From Microcaldota archaeon (GTDB taxonomy: Archaea; Micrarchaeota; Micrarchaeia; Micrarchaeales; Micrarchaeaceae): DNA of 45,472 nucleotides. A model generated the notes under the pieces. It was given only the letters and a program-made list of their open reading frames with translations. It was not told the origin of the DNA and searched no databases. Shown one piece after another: positions 34,126 to 43,159 of this stretch (positions within the stretch are counted from its first letter, which is position 1; every line of letters begins with the position of its first letter). The position numbers and the translations under genes were made by a program. Where the stretch lies: positions 1 through 45,472 of the forward strand of contig JAKAUR010000004.1 of NCBI GenBank assembly GCA_021827665.1. Reading direction: 5' to 3'.

Positions 34126-36282
34126 CTATCTGTACATGTTCTCGGGCTCTTCTTTGAAGCGCTTTATGCGCTCGGACAGCTCTTTCGGTATTGCAGGCCT
34201 TATTTCCTCAAGCGCCTTTTCGAAGTCCTCCTTGATGACTTCGTCCCTGTTGGCCCTTATGGCGTTCATGCCGGCCTCCCTTGTGAGGTTCTCAATCTCC
34301 GCGCCGGTGTAGCCTTCTGTTGACTTTGCCAGCTGCTCGATGCTCACCTCCTTTGCTATGGGCATTCTCTTCATGTGGACCTTGAGTATCTCCAGCCTTG
34401 CAACCTCGTTAGGCATAGGTATCTCTATTATCTTGTCGAACCTTCCCGGCCTGAGCAACGCGGGGTCTATTATGTCCGGCCTGTTTGTTGCCGCTATGAC
34501 TATGACGTTCTTGAGCCCTCCCAATCCGTCCATCTCGGTCAGCAGCGTGTCGACCACTCTTTCCGAGACCATCGAATCGCTAGAATCGCCGCTGCGCGTG
34601 TACGCCACGGAGTCTATCTCGTCTATGAATATTATGCACGGCGAGGCCATCTTGGCCTTCCTGAAAAGCTCCCTCACCGCCTTCTCGCTCTCTCCTACGT
34701 ACTTGCTAAGCAGCTCGGGACCCTTTATCGATATGAAGTTCGATTCGCGCTCCGTAGCCACGGCCTTCGCAAGCATGGTCTTTCCGACACCTGGAGCCCC
34801 TACGAGAAGCACCCCCTTGACTGGCCTTATGCCCATTTTAGTGAAAGCCTCAGGCTTCCTTATAGGCAGCTCTACGGCCTCTTTTAGCTGGGCCTTGACC
34901 TCTTCAAGGTCTCCCACGTCGTTCCAATGCACGTTCGGCCTTTCCACGAAGACCTCCCTGAGCGCGCTTGGCTGTATGCCGTTGAACGCCTCCATGAAGT
35001 CCTCCTTCGTGACCTCCAGACTCACAAGCAGCTCGTTGGGCACCGACCTCTTGTCTAGTATCTTTGGAAGTATCCTCCTGAGCGTTGCCATTGCGGCCTC
35101 CCTTGCCAGCGATGTTATGTCCGCTCCCGTGAACCCGTGCGTCATGTCAGCGAGATCATCCACGCTTACGTCCTTCGCCACGGGCATGTTCCTCGTGTGT
35201 ATCTGCAATATCTCCTTCCTTGAATTCCTGTCCGGAACGCCAATCTCTATCTCCCTGTCGAACCTTCCGGGCCTTCTCAGCGCCGGGTCTATGGCATTCT
35301 GCCTGTTCGTCGCGCCTATGACTATGACCTGACCCCTTGAGCTCATTCCGTCCATGAGTGTGAGGAGCTGCGATACCATGCGCCTCTCGACCTCGTTCGT
35401 CGCCTCTTCCCTCTTCGGCGCTATGGCGTCTATCTCGTCCATGAATATTATGGTCGGGGCCTTCTCCTTAGCCTCGTCGAATATGCTCCTGAGCCTCTCC
35501 TCGCTCTCTCCAACGAACTTGCTCACGAGCTCTGGCCCTGAGATGTCTATGAAGTTGGCGTCGCTCTCGTTGGCCACTGCCTTCGCAAGCAGCGTCTTTC
35601 CTGTTCCAGGTGGCCCATACAGAAGAACGCCCTTGGGCGGCTCTATGCCGAGCCTCTCGAATAGCTCCGGATACCTTATCGGCAACTCGACCATCTCCCT
35701 TATCTTCTGTATCTCGTTCTTGAGGCCCCCTATGTCCTCGTAGTGCACGTCCCCTATGCGGACCATCGATTCCGATACTGGCTCGTTCTTCACCGAGACC
35801 TCTGTGCTCTGCGTGACCTTTACCACTCCGTGGGGTGTGACCTGCGCCACAACGAAGTTGAACACATAACCGAACATTGGCACCGGGACGACGTCGCCCT
35901 TGACTAGCGGCTTGTTCTCCAGCTTGTTCTTTGCATATTCTGAGAAATCCGGAGATATTGGAGTTCTCTGGTTCTGCGGCGGCGCCAGGACAACGCGCTC
36001 GGCGTCGTTGACCTCAGCCTTTGTGACGAATATCTTGTCGCCTATGCCCACTCCGAGGTTCTGCCTTATGTAACCGTCAATCCTTATGAAGTCCAGGCCC
36101 TCGTCCTGCTGGTGGGCCTGCCACACTATCGCCGCGGTGGACCTTCTCTTGCCCTTTATCTCTATTATGTCTCCGGATATTACGTTTAGCATCTTTCTGG
36201 CCTTGGAGTCTATGCGCGCTATGCCCCTTCCGTCATCGGTTACTAGTGCCCCTGCGACCGTCAATTCTATTCCATTAACCAA
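34126..36282 (-). CDS. cdc48: Cdc48/VCP/VAT-type AAA+ unfoldase
   Basis: 718 residues. An N-domain (double-psi barrel plus four-strand barrel, about 1-180) is followed by two AAA+ modules. D1 has Walker A GPPGTGKT and Walker [10 protein letters not shown]2 has GAPGVGKT and IIFIDEID. Sensor and arginine-finger regions are present ([38 protein letters not shown]). The hexamer unfolds proteins for the proteasome. The chain ends in M-Y-R, a hydrophobic-Tyr-X (HbYX) tail of the kind that docks into and opens 20S proteasomes. The start is a TTG at 36282 after AGGTGGTTTT, since no suitable ATG precedes the N-domain. A TATA-like CTTTTATAC lies about 65 bp upstream. Confidence 0.95.
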   Translation of the reverse strand: MVNGIELTVAGALVTDDGRGIARIDSKARKMLNVISGDIIEIKGKRRSTAAIVWQAHQQDEGLDFIRIDGYIRQNLGVGIGDKIFVTKAEVNDAERVVLAPPQNQRTPISPDFSEYAKNKLENKPLVKGDVVPVPMFGYVFNFVVAQVTPHGVVKVTQSTEVSVKNEPVSESMVRIGDVHYEDIGGLKNEIQKIREMVELPIRYPELFERLGIEPPKGVLLYGPPGTGKTLLAKAVANESDANFIDISGPELVSKFVGESEERLRSIFDEAKEKAPTIIFMDEIDAIAPKREEATNEVERRMVSQLLTLMDGMSSRGQVIVIGATNRQNAIDPALRRPGRFDREIEIGVPDRNSRKEILQIHTRNMPVAKDVSVDDLADMTHGFTGADITSLAREAAMATLRRILPKILDKRSVPNELLVSLEVTKEDFMEAFNGIQPSALREVFVERPNVHWNDVGDLEEVKAQLKEAVELPIRKPEAFTKMGIRPVKGVLLVGAPGVGKTMLAKAVATERESNFISIKGPELLSKYVGESEKAVRELFRKAKMASPCIIFIDEIDSVAYTRSGDSSDSMVSERVVDTLLTEMDGLGGLKNVIVIAATNRPDIIDPALLRPGRFDKIIEIPMPNEVARLEILKVHMKRMPIAKEVSIEQLAKSTEGYTGAEIENLTREAGMNAIRANRDEVIKEDFEKALEEIRPAIPKELSERIKRFKEEPENMYR

Positions 36283-36518
36283 AAAACCACCTTGTTTTGA
36301 ACGCCAGTATTAACAAACACTATATTTTTAAGCCAAAAGTATAAAAGGCATTTACAAAAAAAGCAGTTTTTTCGCTTCCTTTCACATGGAATGGAGCGCC
36401 AAAGCGGGCGCTGCGCTGCAACAGAAAATCCAGATGAAAGCCAAAAATGGATATAATTAGGGTGGTAAACAAAAAATAAAAACCATTAATTCGGAAGGCT
36501 GTGAAATGCGCTTACGTT
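36283..36518. promoter_or_regulatory. Intergenic stretch: cdc48 promoter and microprotein terminator
   Basis: On the minus strand, CTTTTATAC (about 36340-36348) and TTAAAAATATAG (about 36321-36332) are TATA candidates for cdc48. The run around 36467-36484 reads as TTTTTATTTTTTG on the minus strand and would terminate the acidic microprotein gene. Between them I see no gene or clear structure. Confidence 0.45.
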
Positions 36519-36614
36519 TCAGTAATCGTCGCTTTCGTCGTCTTCGTCGTCGTCCATGTCGTCGTCTTCATCCATGTCTTCGTCGTCTTCGTCTACGTCT
36601 TCATCCTTTGCCAT
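36519..36614 (-). CDS. 31-residue highly acidic microprotein
   Basis: ATG at 36614, stop TGA at 36519-36521. Of 31 residues, 23 are Asp or Glu (MAKDEDVDEDDEDMDEDD begins it; it ends ESDDY). A perfect GGTGAT ribosome binding site lies 3 nt before the ATG, a TATA-like CTTTTATATC (about 36654-36663) lies about 40-50 bp upstream, and a T-rich terminator follows. These three signals together support a real gene despite its size. It sits between cdc48 and EF-1A. Possible roles are a polyanionic partner of basic proteins or a DNA mimic; neither is shown. Confidence 0.7.
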   Translation of the reverse strand: MAKDEDVDEDDEDMDEDDDMDDDEDDESDDY

Positions 36615-36740
36615 TCGATCACCGAAAAGCTAGCATTATAAGGTATGCACAAAGATATAAAAGCCTTTTGCGAATATCGATGCCGCACAATGCAACACGC
36701 TCGCGGAAGGCAAAAACTGCGAGATGGACATTATAAAGAT

Positions 36741-36898
36741 TTATATATTTATCTCTAGTTAAATTAATCTGGTTCGGCAATCGATGGCCGGATTTGCATG
36801 AAAGATTCGCATAAAGCTTAGAATGCTCATTCAAGCCGAACTCAAAGGACAAGCCCTGCTTGTATATAATACTAAGATAGAATTAATTGGTGAAATAA
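36741..36898 (+). promoter_or_regulatory. EF-1A promoter and structured leader
   Basis: TTATATATTTA (36741-36751) is a strong TATA element. The leader of about 120 nt contains GTTCGGC (36772-36778) pairing with GCCGAAC (36835-36841) around a GAATG-CT-CATTC hairpin near 36821-36832. A second TATA-like TGTATATAAT (36861-36870) lies close to the gene. GGTGA at 36889-36893 is the ribosome binding site. A leader this long is unusual in this window. Confidence 0.5.
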
Positions 36899-38176
36899 AT
36901 GTCAGACAAACCCCACATGAACCTGATCTTCATCGGGCACGTAGACCACGGCAAGTCGACAACCGTAGGAAGGTTGCTTTACGAGACGCACGTCATAACG
37001 GACAGGGACATACAGAGATACAAGGAGCTAACGCAGCAGATGAACAGGCCGACGTTCGAATTCGCATTCGTCATGGACCAGCTCAAGGAGGAGCGTGAAA
37101 GAGGAATAACCATAGACATAATGCACAGGGACTTCCAGACCCCGAAATACTACTTCACGATAATAGACGCACCAGGCCACAGGGACTTCGTAAAGAACAT
37201 GATTACGGGAGCCAGCCAGGCAGACGCGGCAGTTCTCGTAGTGAGCGCTGTTGACGGAGTGCAGGCGCAGACAAGGGAGCACGCGATACTCGCGAACGTT
37301 CTCGGAATAGCCCAGATCATAGTCGGAGTAAACAAGATGGACGCCGCGAACTACGACCAGAAGAAGTTCGAGGAGGCAAAGGCAAACGTGCAGACGCTTC
37401 TGAAGTCTCTCGGCTACAGGAATGTAGACTCAATAAACTTCGTACCGTATTCGGCGCTTGCCGGAGACAACGTAGCCGCAAAGTCAGACAAGATGCCGTG
37501 GTACAACGGACCTACGCTCTTGGGATCCTTGGACCTGCTTACAGTACCTGCAAAGCCCACGGACAAGCCGCTTAGGCTTCCGATACAGGACGTTTACAGC
37601 ATATCCGGATTCGGAACCGTTCCAGTGGGAAGGGTAGAAACCGGAGTAATGAAGCCTGGAGACCAGGTCATAATAATGCCAAGCGGCGCAAAGGCCGAAG
37701 TAAAGAGCATAGAAATGCACCACCAGCAGCTGCAGAAGGCAGAGCCCGGAGATAACGTTGGCTTCAACATAAAGGGCGTTGACAGGAAGGACGTCAAGCG
37801 CGGAGACGTTGTCGGGCCGACAAGCAACCCGCCGATGGTTGTGAGCGAGTTCAAGGCGCAGATAATAATACTGCACCACCAGAACGTAATAGCGAAGGGC
37901 TACACTCCGGTGTTCCACATACACACTGCGCAGATTGCATGCACCATAACCGAGATCCTTGAAAAGAAGGACCCGAAGACAGGGCAGGTCATGGAGCAGA
38001 ACCCCGAGACCATAAAGACCGGAGACATCGCCATAGTCAAGATAAAGCCGACCAAGCCGATATGCGCGGAGAAGTACAGCGATTTCCCGCAGCTCGGAAG
38101 GTTCGCGATAAGGGACATGGGAGAAACGGTGGGCGCAGGAGTAATACTCGACGTGACGCCGGCGCAGGGCAAATGA
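36899..38176 (+). CDS. tuf: Translation elongation factor EF-1 alpha
   Basis: 425 residues, normal length. G motifs [12 protein letters not shown], the effector region [20 protein letters not shown] and NKMD, followed by two beta-barrel domains, ending [14 protein letters not shown]. It carries aminoacyl-tRNA to the ribosome as the GTP complex. Followed after 13 bp by rps10, the classical archaeal tuf-rps10 pair. Very strong ATA/AGG codon bias fits high expression in this host. Confidence 0.97.
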   Translation: MSDKPHMNLIFIGHVDHGKSTTVGRLLYETHVITDRDIQRYKELTQQMNRPTFEFAFVMDQLKEERERGITIDIMHRDFQTPKYYFTIIDAPGHRDFVKNMITGASQADAAVLVVSAVDGVQAQTREHAILANVLGIAQIIVGVNKMDAANYDQKKFEEAKANVQTLLKSLGYRNVDSINFVPYSALAGDNVAAKSDKMPWYNGPTLLGSLDLLTVPAKPTDKPLRLPIQDVYSISGFGTVPVGRVETGVMKPGDQVIIMPSGAKAEVKSIEMHHQQLQKAEPGDNVGFNIKGVDRKDVKRGDVVGPTSNPPMVVSEFKAQIIILHHQNVIAKGYTPVFHIHTAQIACTITEILEKKDPKTGQVMEQNPETIKTGDIAIVKIKPTKPICAEKYSDFPQLGRFAIRDMGETVGAGVILDVTPAQGK

Positions 38177-38189
38177 TTAGTGGTGCCGA

Positions 38190-38498
38190 ATGAGTGGAGT
38201 CGCAGTAATCAAGCTCGCAAGCATCTCGAAGAGCGATGCCGATAAGGTAATGAAGCAGATAAAGGACATAGCCCAGTCCATAGGAGTGAAGGTCAAGGGC
38301 CCGATACCACTCCCGACCAAGAGGATAAAGCACGCGGTCAGGAAGGCTCCGGGAGCTGACGGAAGCCACACCTATGAGAAATGGGAGCTGCGAATCCACA
38401 AAAGGCTCATACAGATATACGCAAACGACCAGGCACTCAGGCAGGTCATGCGCATACCGGTCCCTGACACAGTACAGATAGAAATAAGCCTCACGTAA
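38190..38498 (+). CDS. rps10: Ribosomal protein S10
   Basis: 102 residues. VKVKGPIPLPTKRIKHAVRK followed by YEKWELRIHKRLIQI and VQIEISLT are the S10/S20e core. It is a small-subunit head protein. GTGGTG precedes the ATG. It is cotranscribed with EF-1A, with a hairpin terminator overlapping its stop codon. Confidence 0.95.
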   Translation: MSGVAVIKLASISKSDADKVMKQIKDIAQSIGVKVKGPIPLPTKRIKHAVRKAPGADGSHTYEKWELRIHKRLIQIYANDQALRQVMRIPVPDTVQIEISLT

Positions 38499-38526
38499 TG
38501 AGGCCTCTTTTTATTTTTTATTTTTG
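38488..38526 (+). terminator. Hairpin plus T-tract terminator after rps10
   Basis: GCCTCA (38488-38493) pairs with TGAGGC (38499-38504) over the stop codon region, followed by CTCTTTTTATTTTTTATTTT. It resembles a bacterial intrinsic terminator and the one after dnaG. Confidence 0.65.
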
Positions 38527-38652
38527 ACCTTTTGCGGCCTTCGGGCTGCAATATCGCTTTGTTCAAACGGCAAGATGCAATCCATCCAAGCTTAAAGGCC
38601 TAGACATTATTGTTTTAAAAGATATTGGAGTTAGTCTTTGAAACTCTGCATC

Positions 38653-39753
38653 TTATTCGTGCATTGATGCCGCTACCCTGATGCACGCCGGATCCGACCC
38701 GTAAATATCTCCGCAACTGGCAAATGCCCTTGCCCTGCTGCCTCCGCAGACATTTGTAAAGTCGCATGAGCCGCACGCTCCGTTGAACTTCCTTGACCTT
38801 ATTTTTACAAGCATCGGATCGTTCCTGTACGCTTCGACCAGATCTTTAGCTTTTATGTTTGCAATGGCAGCCGGAGCGAATCCGCCCGGGTTGATCGTGC
38901 CGTCGTGCGATACAAAGATTATGCCGTCGCCGTCCATGGTGCCGCTTTTGGACAATGTAGACATCCCGGATGGCTCGCCTAGTTCAGAAACCAAATCTTC
39001 GTGCATTGCAAGATAATCTTCGGAATTCCAATACGCGCCTTGCGATTCGCGCAGCTTGGCCACGCGCCTTATGAATGGCCCTTCGACGACCCTTATGATG
39101 ATCCCATATTTTGATGCATCGTAAAGGAAATTGCACACGCTTTCGTATTGGACTGCCGATATGTCTTCTACAGTAGTTCCGCGCCCGGTATTTATCAGGA
39201 AAAACACCTCCCAAACCTTTACCCCCTCGTGCTTGAGCAGTGCAAATATCTTCGGGAGCTCAGCCATATTGCTTTTCATTACGGTAGTATTGATTTGTAT
39301 TCCGAGGCCGATGCTTTTTGCATGCCTTATCGCATTTATGGTCTTGTCGAATGTGCCGGGCTTCCGCCTTATTGCATCGTGCTTCCAGCCATAGGAGCTG
39401 TCCAGGCTTAGCGAAATTGACGCAACGCCGCTGGCTTTGATTTTATTTAGCACATCTGGAGTGAGGTCCTCAGACACTGCCGGAGCCAACGCCGAAGGAA
39501 CTCCCTTTTCCGAGGCGTATTTCAGCAGCTCGAAAAGGTCCCTGCGCCTTAGCGGGTCGCCACCTGTGAATATCATCACAGGCGCTGGTTTCCCGAAATC
39601 GGAAACCATGTCTATCAGGTCTTTTCCTTCCGAAGTGCTTAGCTCACCGGGCAGCGAATTGCTTATTGCTTCGGCCCTGCAATGCACGCAATTGAGCGGG
39701 CACGCCTTGGTTGTCTCCCAAAACACCAGGACCGGTTTGTTTTCAAATGGCAT
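38653..39753 (-). CDS. Radical SAM/SPASM protein, heme-biosynthesis (AhbD/NirJ)-like
   Basis: About 366 residues from the ATG that begins MPFENKPV; an upstream GTG at 39777 adds eight. CPLNCVHC is the 4Fe-4S CxxxCxxC motif, FTGGDPLRR the GGE-like SAM motif, and the C-terminus carries a SPASM-type cluster of Cys (CGSCDFTNVCGGSRARA, then DPAC). The closest pattern I know is the AhbD/NirJ and TIGR04053 group, which act on heme precursors or modify peptides. It follows a CopD-like membrane protein on the same strand. A role in heme formation is plausible, not proven. Mat in this window would supply its SAM. Confidence 0.85.
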   Translation of the reverse strand: MPFENKPVLVFWETTKACPLNCVHCRAEAISNSLPGELSTSEGKDLIDMVSDFGKPAPVMIFTGGDPLRRRDLFELLKYASEKGVPSALAPAVSEDLTPDVLNKIKASGVASISLSLDSSYGWKHDAIRRKPGTFDKTINAIRHAKSIGLGIQINTTVMKSNMAELPKIFALLKHEGVKVWEVFFLINTGRGTTVEDISAVQYESVCNFLYDASKYGIIIRVVEGPFIRRVAKLRESQGAYWNSEDYLAMHEDLVSELGEPSGMSTLSKSGTMDGDGIIFVSHDGTINPGGFAPAAIANIKAKDLVEAYRNDPMLVKIRSRKFNGACGSCDFTNVCGGSRARAFASCGDIYGSDPACIRVAASMHE

Positions 39754-39793
39754 TAACATCGCTTGGCATATACGCACGTAAACTTTCTAAACG

Positions 39794-40276
39794 CTACATA
39801 AGCACTGCAACAACCGTAATCATAACCATTATGCACAGGTTTGCGTAAGATACTGCCGTGCTTTTCCTGCGCACATTTCGCAATCCGTCCAAATCTCCTT
39901 TCTTTGCAAACCCTGCTATCATCCTGCCGTAGTGCCTTCCAGGCCCGTACAGGGACGCGATAAGTGCGGCGGTAAGCGCCACCATAGCGACCACAAGGTC
40001 AAACCCGTACGCCGAAGCATGCGCAGAGTATGGCAAGTACCAAAACGCATTTATCACTCCGGTTATTATAAGGGTGGCGAGCAGCATCCATGTCATCCTT
40101 GCAAACCTCCTTGATATTTTGGAAACAAGGACGGTCCTCTGCGCTTCGTCCTTTATGGCGTCTTTAGATCCCGGAACCAAGACCAGCCACATGAAGAAAG
40201 ACCCTCCTATGAACAATATTGCGCTGAAAAGGTGCAGCCAGAGAAAGAAATATTTCAGGACGATAAAAGCGAGCAT
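39794..40276 (-). CDS. CopD/HemJ-like four-helix membrane protein
   Basis: 160 residues with four membrane helices: FFLWLHLFSAILFIGGSFFM, MTWMLLATLIITGVINAFW, LVVAMVALTAALIASLYG and ANLCIMVMITVVAVLM. LHLFSAILFIGG with the His in helix 1 matches the CopD/DUF2269/HemJ type, in which His residues can bind heme or copper. It lies 17 bp before the radical SAM reading frame on the same strand, so they are likely cotranscribed. Together they may concern heme handling; this is inference. Confidence 0.7.
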   Translation of the reverse strand: MLAFIVLKYFFLWLHLFSAILFIGGSFFMWLVLVPGSKDAIKDEAQRTVLVSKISRRFARMTWMLLATLIITGVINAFWYLPYSAHASAYGFDLVVAMVALTAALIASLYGPGRHYGRMIAGFAKKGDLDGLRNVRRKSTAVSYANLCIMVMITVVAVLM

Positions 40277-40421
40277 CTAATCGTTCAATATATGGCACAA
40301 ACTGAATAATAATCTTGCCCCAAAGTAGCCATGAATTAAAGCAGCGACATAGTCTCAAGACTTGAACTTCGCATTTACGTCAACGTTAATAATGCAGCTG
40401 CCAAACAATAATGGTGCTGCA

Positions 40422-41018
40422 ATGGAAAGAGTGAATACGCAGGAGGTGGAGAAAAGGGCGCTGCTAGACCGCTCGGAATACGACGCTGTCAGCAAAAGGC
40501 TGAAGGAGCTTGGGGCTTCTCATGAAGGAATGGCCAGTGTAAAGGACACCTACTTCTGCGGAAAGGAAGTGGAATCGTTTTCCGAAATAGAGATGAGAGA
40601 ATTGGGATCTTTCAGCTTAAGGCTTAGGGAACAGTCTGAAGAAAACAAACGCGGAGAGGCAACCCTAAACGTCAAGGTAATAACCAAAAGGAACGACCAC
40701 AATTCCTGGGAGGAGCATGAAACACCGGTGGGAAACATAAATGAAGCCGCAAAGATACTCAAAGCTTCAGGGTTCAAACCATTCTGCACCATAAATAAGA
40801 GAAGATCGACCTATGTCCTTGACGGAATAGCAATAGTGCTTGAAGACATAGAAGATTTCGGCTTGGGAATAGAAGCGGAGATAATGACCTCAAAGGAAAA
40901 GGAGGAAGAAGCCAAGGCAAGAATAGACAGGACATTGTCGGACATAGGAGTAAGAAAGGATAAAATAGTGGAGAAGAGCATAACCAACATCATAATGCAC
41001 GAAAAGGCCAGATTTTAG
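40422..41018 (+). CDS. CYTH-domain protein (class IV adenylate cyclase / thiamine triphosphatase-like)
   Basis: 198 residues from the ATG at 40422, after GGTG. CYTH tunnel pattern: EVEKR near the N-terminus, DTYFCG, FSLRLREQ, RRSTYVLDGIAIVLEDI and GLGIEAEIM. CYTH enzymes hydrolyse triphosphates or form cAMP in a beta-barrel with a divalent metal. The signature ExExK reads E-V-E-K-R, so the Lys is replaced by Arg. The substrate is unknown; polyphosphate or thiamine triphosphate are the common options. Confidence 0.82.
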   Translation: MERVNTQEVEKRALLDRSEYDAVSKRLKELGASHEGMASVKDTYFCGKEVESFSEIEMRELGSFSLRLREQSEENKRGEATLNVKVITKRNDHNSWEEHETPVGNINEAAKILKASGFKPFCTINKRRSTYVLDGIAIVLEDIEDFGLGIEAEIMTSKEKEEEAKARIDRTLSDIGVRKDKIVEKSITNIIMHEKARF

Positions 41019-41146
41019 CAATATGTTTCTGCATCACCATATGGCAAGCGATAAAAAGCAATGAAAGTTACGGTTGCAATGTTTAGGCCGAAACTTGCAT
41101 GTGTGTCGTTAATCCTGCTTATGCAGTATTCCTGCACCCTATGATC

Positions 41147-41920
41147 CTATTCCTTGATTCCGACCATAACCATGCGCTTGTCTCCCTCAGTAAAGTCTTT
41201 GAATGAGTAACCGGCAAGGGTGCGCATGACCTTGAAACCCGCTTTTACAAGCTGCTTTTCCAAATCTTCCTTTGAATAGAGCCTGAGCCTGTTGAGCCTT
41301 TGCATTTTCACGAAAAGCAAATCCTTTCCATGCTTTTTGTATATGCTTTCGTTTCGCACCTGGTATGCTACGCCATCTTCGTACTCCAGGTATGGCCTTT
41401 CTATTGATAGATATTCGCCGGATCTTTCATGTATGAATACTGACTTCGGATGTGTTTTTAGATATTCAACCGTAGGCGTTCCGTTTGACAGCTCTATAAT
41501 GATGATGCCATTCTTTTTCAGGTGGGTGCGTGCCGTCCTTAGCACCTTGATGTTATCCTTGTCATCGAAATAGCCGAAGCTGGTGAACCAAGACAAATAT
41601 ACGTCGAATTTCTTATTAAGGCTGAAGTCCCTCATATCGCCTAAGCTGTATTCGTAGCCTTCTCCTGGATGAGACTTTTTCGCCTGCTCTATGAGCTCTT
41701 TGCTTATGTCTACTCCGTATACCGAGTAGCCATACACCCTAAAGTAATCGTGCAGGCGCCCGTTGCCACAGGGCACGTCCAGTATGCTGCCGAGCTTGCG
41801 GCCCAGCTTTCTGGACAATAGATTTATCAGCGCGTCTATGTATTCCGCATCCAGTTCCGATTTCGGCCTGTCGTAATCTATGTGCCATTCTATCTCTTGG
41901 GGTACTTTGCCAGATGCCAT
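41147..41920 (-). CDS. Class I SAM-dependent methyltransferase
   Basis: 257 residues. Motif I LDVPCGNGRLHDYF, motif II YGVDISKELIEQA, then SLGDMRDF (adenine-binding Asp) and FDVYLSWFTSFGYF. The central sheet ends in IIIIELSNGT. A small-molecule methyltransferase (type 11/25 domain) is most likely; the substrate cannot be inferred. It is monocistronic and next to a decayed transposase. Confidence 0.85.
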   Translation of the reverse strand: MASGKVPQEIEWHIDYDRPKSELDAEYIDALINLLSRKLGRKLGSILDVPCGNGRLHDYFRVYGYSVYGVDISKELIEQAKKSHPGEGYEYSLGDMRDFSLNKKFDVYLSWFTSFGYFDDKDNIKVLRTARTHLKKNGIIIIELSNGTPTVEYLKTHPKSVFIHERSGEYLSIERPYLEYEDGVAYQVRNESIYKKHGKDLLFVKMQRLNRLRLYSKEDLEKQLVKAGFKVMRTLAGYSFKDFTEGDKRMVMVGIKE

Positions 41921-42114
41921 GCAACCACGTAATTATGCATCAATGCGCAACCTTAATACCTTTTGTACAGATTCGAAAACTGCTATTATTTTCTATGGCA
42001 AGTACTGATTTAGCGCTAGCACAATCGGCTTAGTTTTTGGCTTAAGCCTTTTTGCGCTTAAATGTTATGTTTTAGGCAGGCTCTCAGACAAATTTATTAT
42101 TATAGATGGCGCCT

Positions 42115-42323
42115 TTATCTTGGGCTTTGATCTGGCATCGCATACAATTCCTTTATTGTTATCCCATGCCTTTCGGCAGCGTTTTCCAACGCAATTTCAC
42201 AGTCTTTGTAGTGACTCCCCTTCAGGAGAGTTTCGTACCTGTGCTTCTTCACCCATTGCAGGTGGTACTCACTTACCCCAATCGAATGCGCGTAGTCTGC
42301 AAACTCTTTATTTTATCAGTCAT
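42115..42323 (-). pseudogene. tnpA: Decayed IS200/IS605 TnpA (Y1 transposase) fragment
   Basis: The minus strand begins MTDKIKSL at 42323, then a frameshift near 42290 moves to the frame DYAHSIGVSEYHLQWVKKHR and continues YETLLKGSHYKD through ITIKELYAMPD to a stop at 42115-42117. EYHLQWVxKxRY, then GI.I.EL..MPD, is the N-terminal half of Y1/HUH transposases; the usual H-x-H after MPD is replaced by QSPR-stop, and the catalytic Tyr half is missing. The fragment is 209 bp against about 400 for an intact gene. Flanks 41921-42114 and 42324-42479 hold no gene; the latter may contain old IS end sequence. Confidence 0.75.
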
Positions 42324-42479
42324 GAACAAGTACGGCTCATGTCCATAGGGCCAAGCAAATGGCCAGAAGAGATAGCCACTAGCAACTTCATAAGCCCCGC
42401 AACCCTAACTTTATCAGAACGCTTGGCAAAAAGACAATGACCTTCAGCCATTGAGTACCGTTCAATATAAGAATAGGTT

Positions 42480-43076
42480 TCAGGATTTCTGCCGCGGCAT
42501 CAAGTCTAGAAAATCCCTAACCATCTTCGCCTGGCCCCTATATGTGGTGGTGTACTGCAGCGTCTTGCGCACACTGTGACCATTACTCGAATAAAGTAGC
42601 AGAACCATGTCGTTTCCGGCTACAAACTTTCCAGCAGGAGGAGTATATGGCTTGGAGTGTAGGTATCTAATGATCCTTGCAATCCTTTCTGGACCTTTTG
42701 TTTTTCGCGTCAAATATACGGCAGCGAAGAACATTGCAGAGCTCTCGAAGATGTTGTTGACAATGTCCTGCACGTCATCGTGCTTCAAGTTATAGGGCTT
42801 CAGCATGTTCCAAAGCTTGCTAGGGTCGTAGTGCTTGAACTTGGTATGCTGCACGTGGTGGAAGAAGCCGTGTGCGATTAGCGCGCTCAGGCTTATCCTC
42901 TCCCTGCCTTTCAGATAGCCAGGATTTAGAATTATAACTCCGTCCCAATATTCTTCGGCATCATTGATTTTGTTTGATATGCGCACCTGAGGCACGGTGA
43001 GCTTAACACTAATCAAAGAGTGTAAGAACCTGTCTATATCCTGCACCTCCTTCTTGAGAATCTTTTCTTCAACCAA
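42480..43076 (-). CDS. Zincin-like protein with HGxxH in place of HExxH
   Basis: 198 residues. LSALIAHGFFHHVQH (H69, G70, H73, H74, H77) sits on a helix like the HExxH helix of zinc peptidases, and a later ESSAMFFAAVY (E111) could be a third ligand. The catalytic Glu position is Gly, so a normal peptidase mechanism is unlikely; it may bind metal or be an inactive relative. The start is a TTG at 43076, well supported by AGGAGAT just upstream. It is followed by IS debris and preceded by RsgA on the same strand. Confidence 0.6.
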   Translation of the reverse strand: MVEEKILKKEVQDIDRFLHSLISVKLTVPQVRISNKINDAEEYWDGVIILNPGYLKGRERISLSALIAHGFFHHVQHTKFKHYDPSKLWNMLKPYNLKHDDVQDIVNNIFESSAMFFAAVYLTRKTKGPERIARIIRYLHSKPYTPPAGKFVAGNDMVLLLYSSNGHSVRKTLQYTTTYRGQAKMVRDFLDLMPRQKS

Positions 43077-43159
43077 ATGAATCTCCTATCGTCAATTGTA
43101 GATATGGTACAATGGCTTTATGAATTGTATCTTTATAGAACTGAATGTTGTGTGGTAAG

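Noticed and set aside
36506-36736. Arginine-rich plus-strand frame
   Set aside because: It is the complement of the Asp/Glu codons of the acidic microprotein, whose strand carries the promoter and ribosome binding site.
42120-42440. Plus-strand frames across the transposase remnant
   Set aside because: They are antisense to the TnpA fragment and match nothing; the minus-strand translation gives recognisable Y1 transposase motifs.
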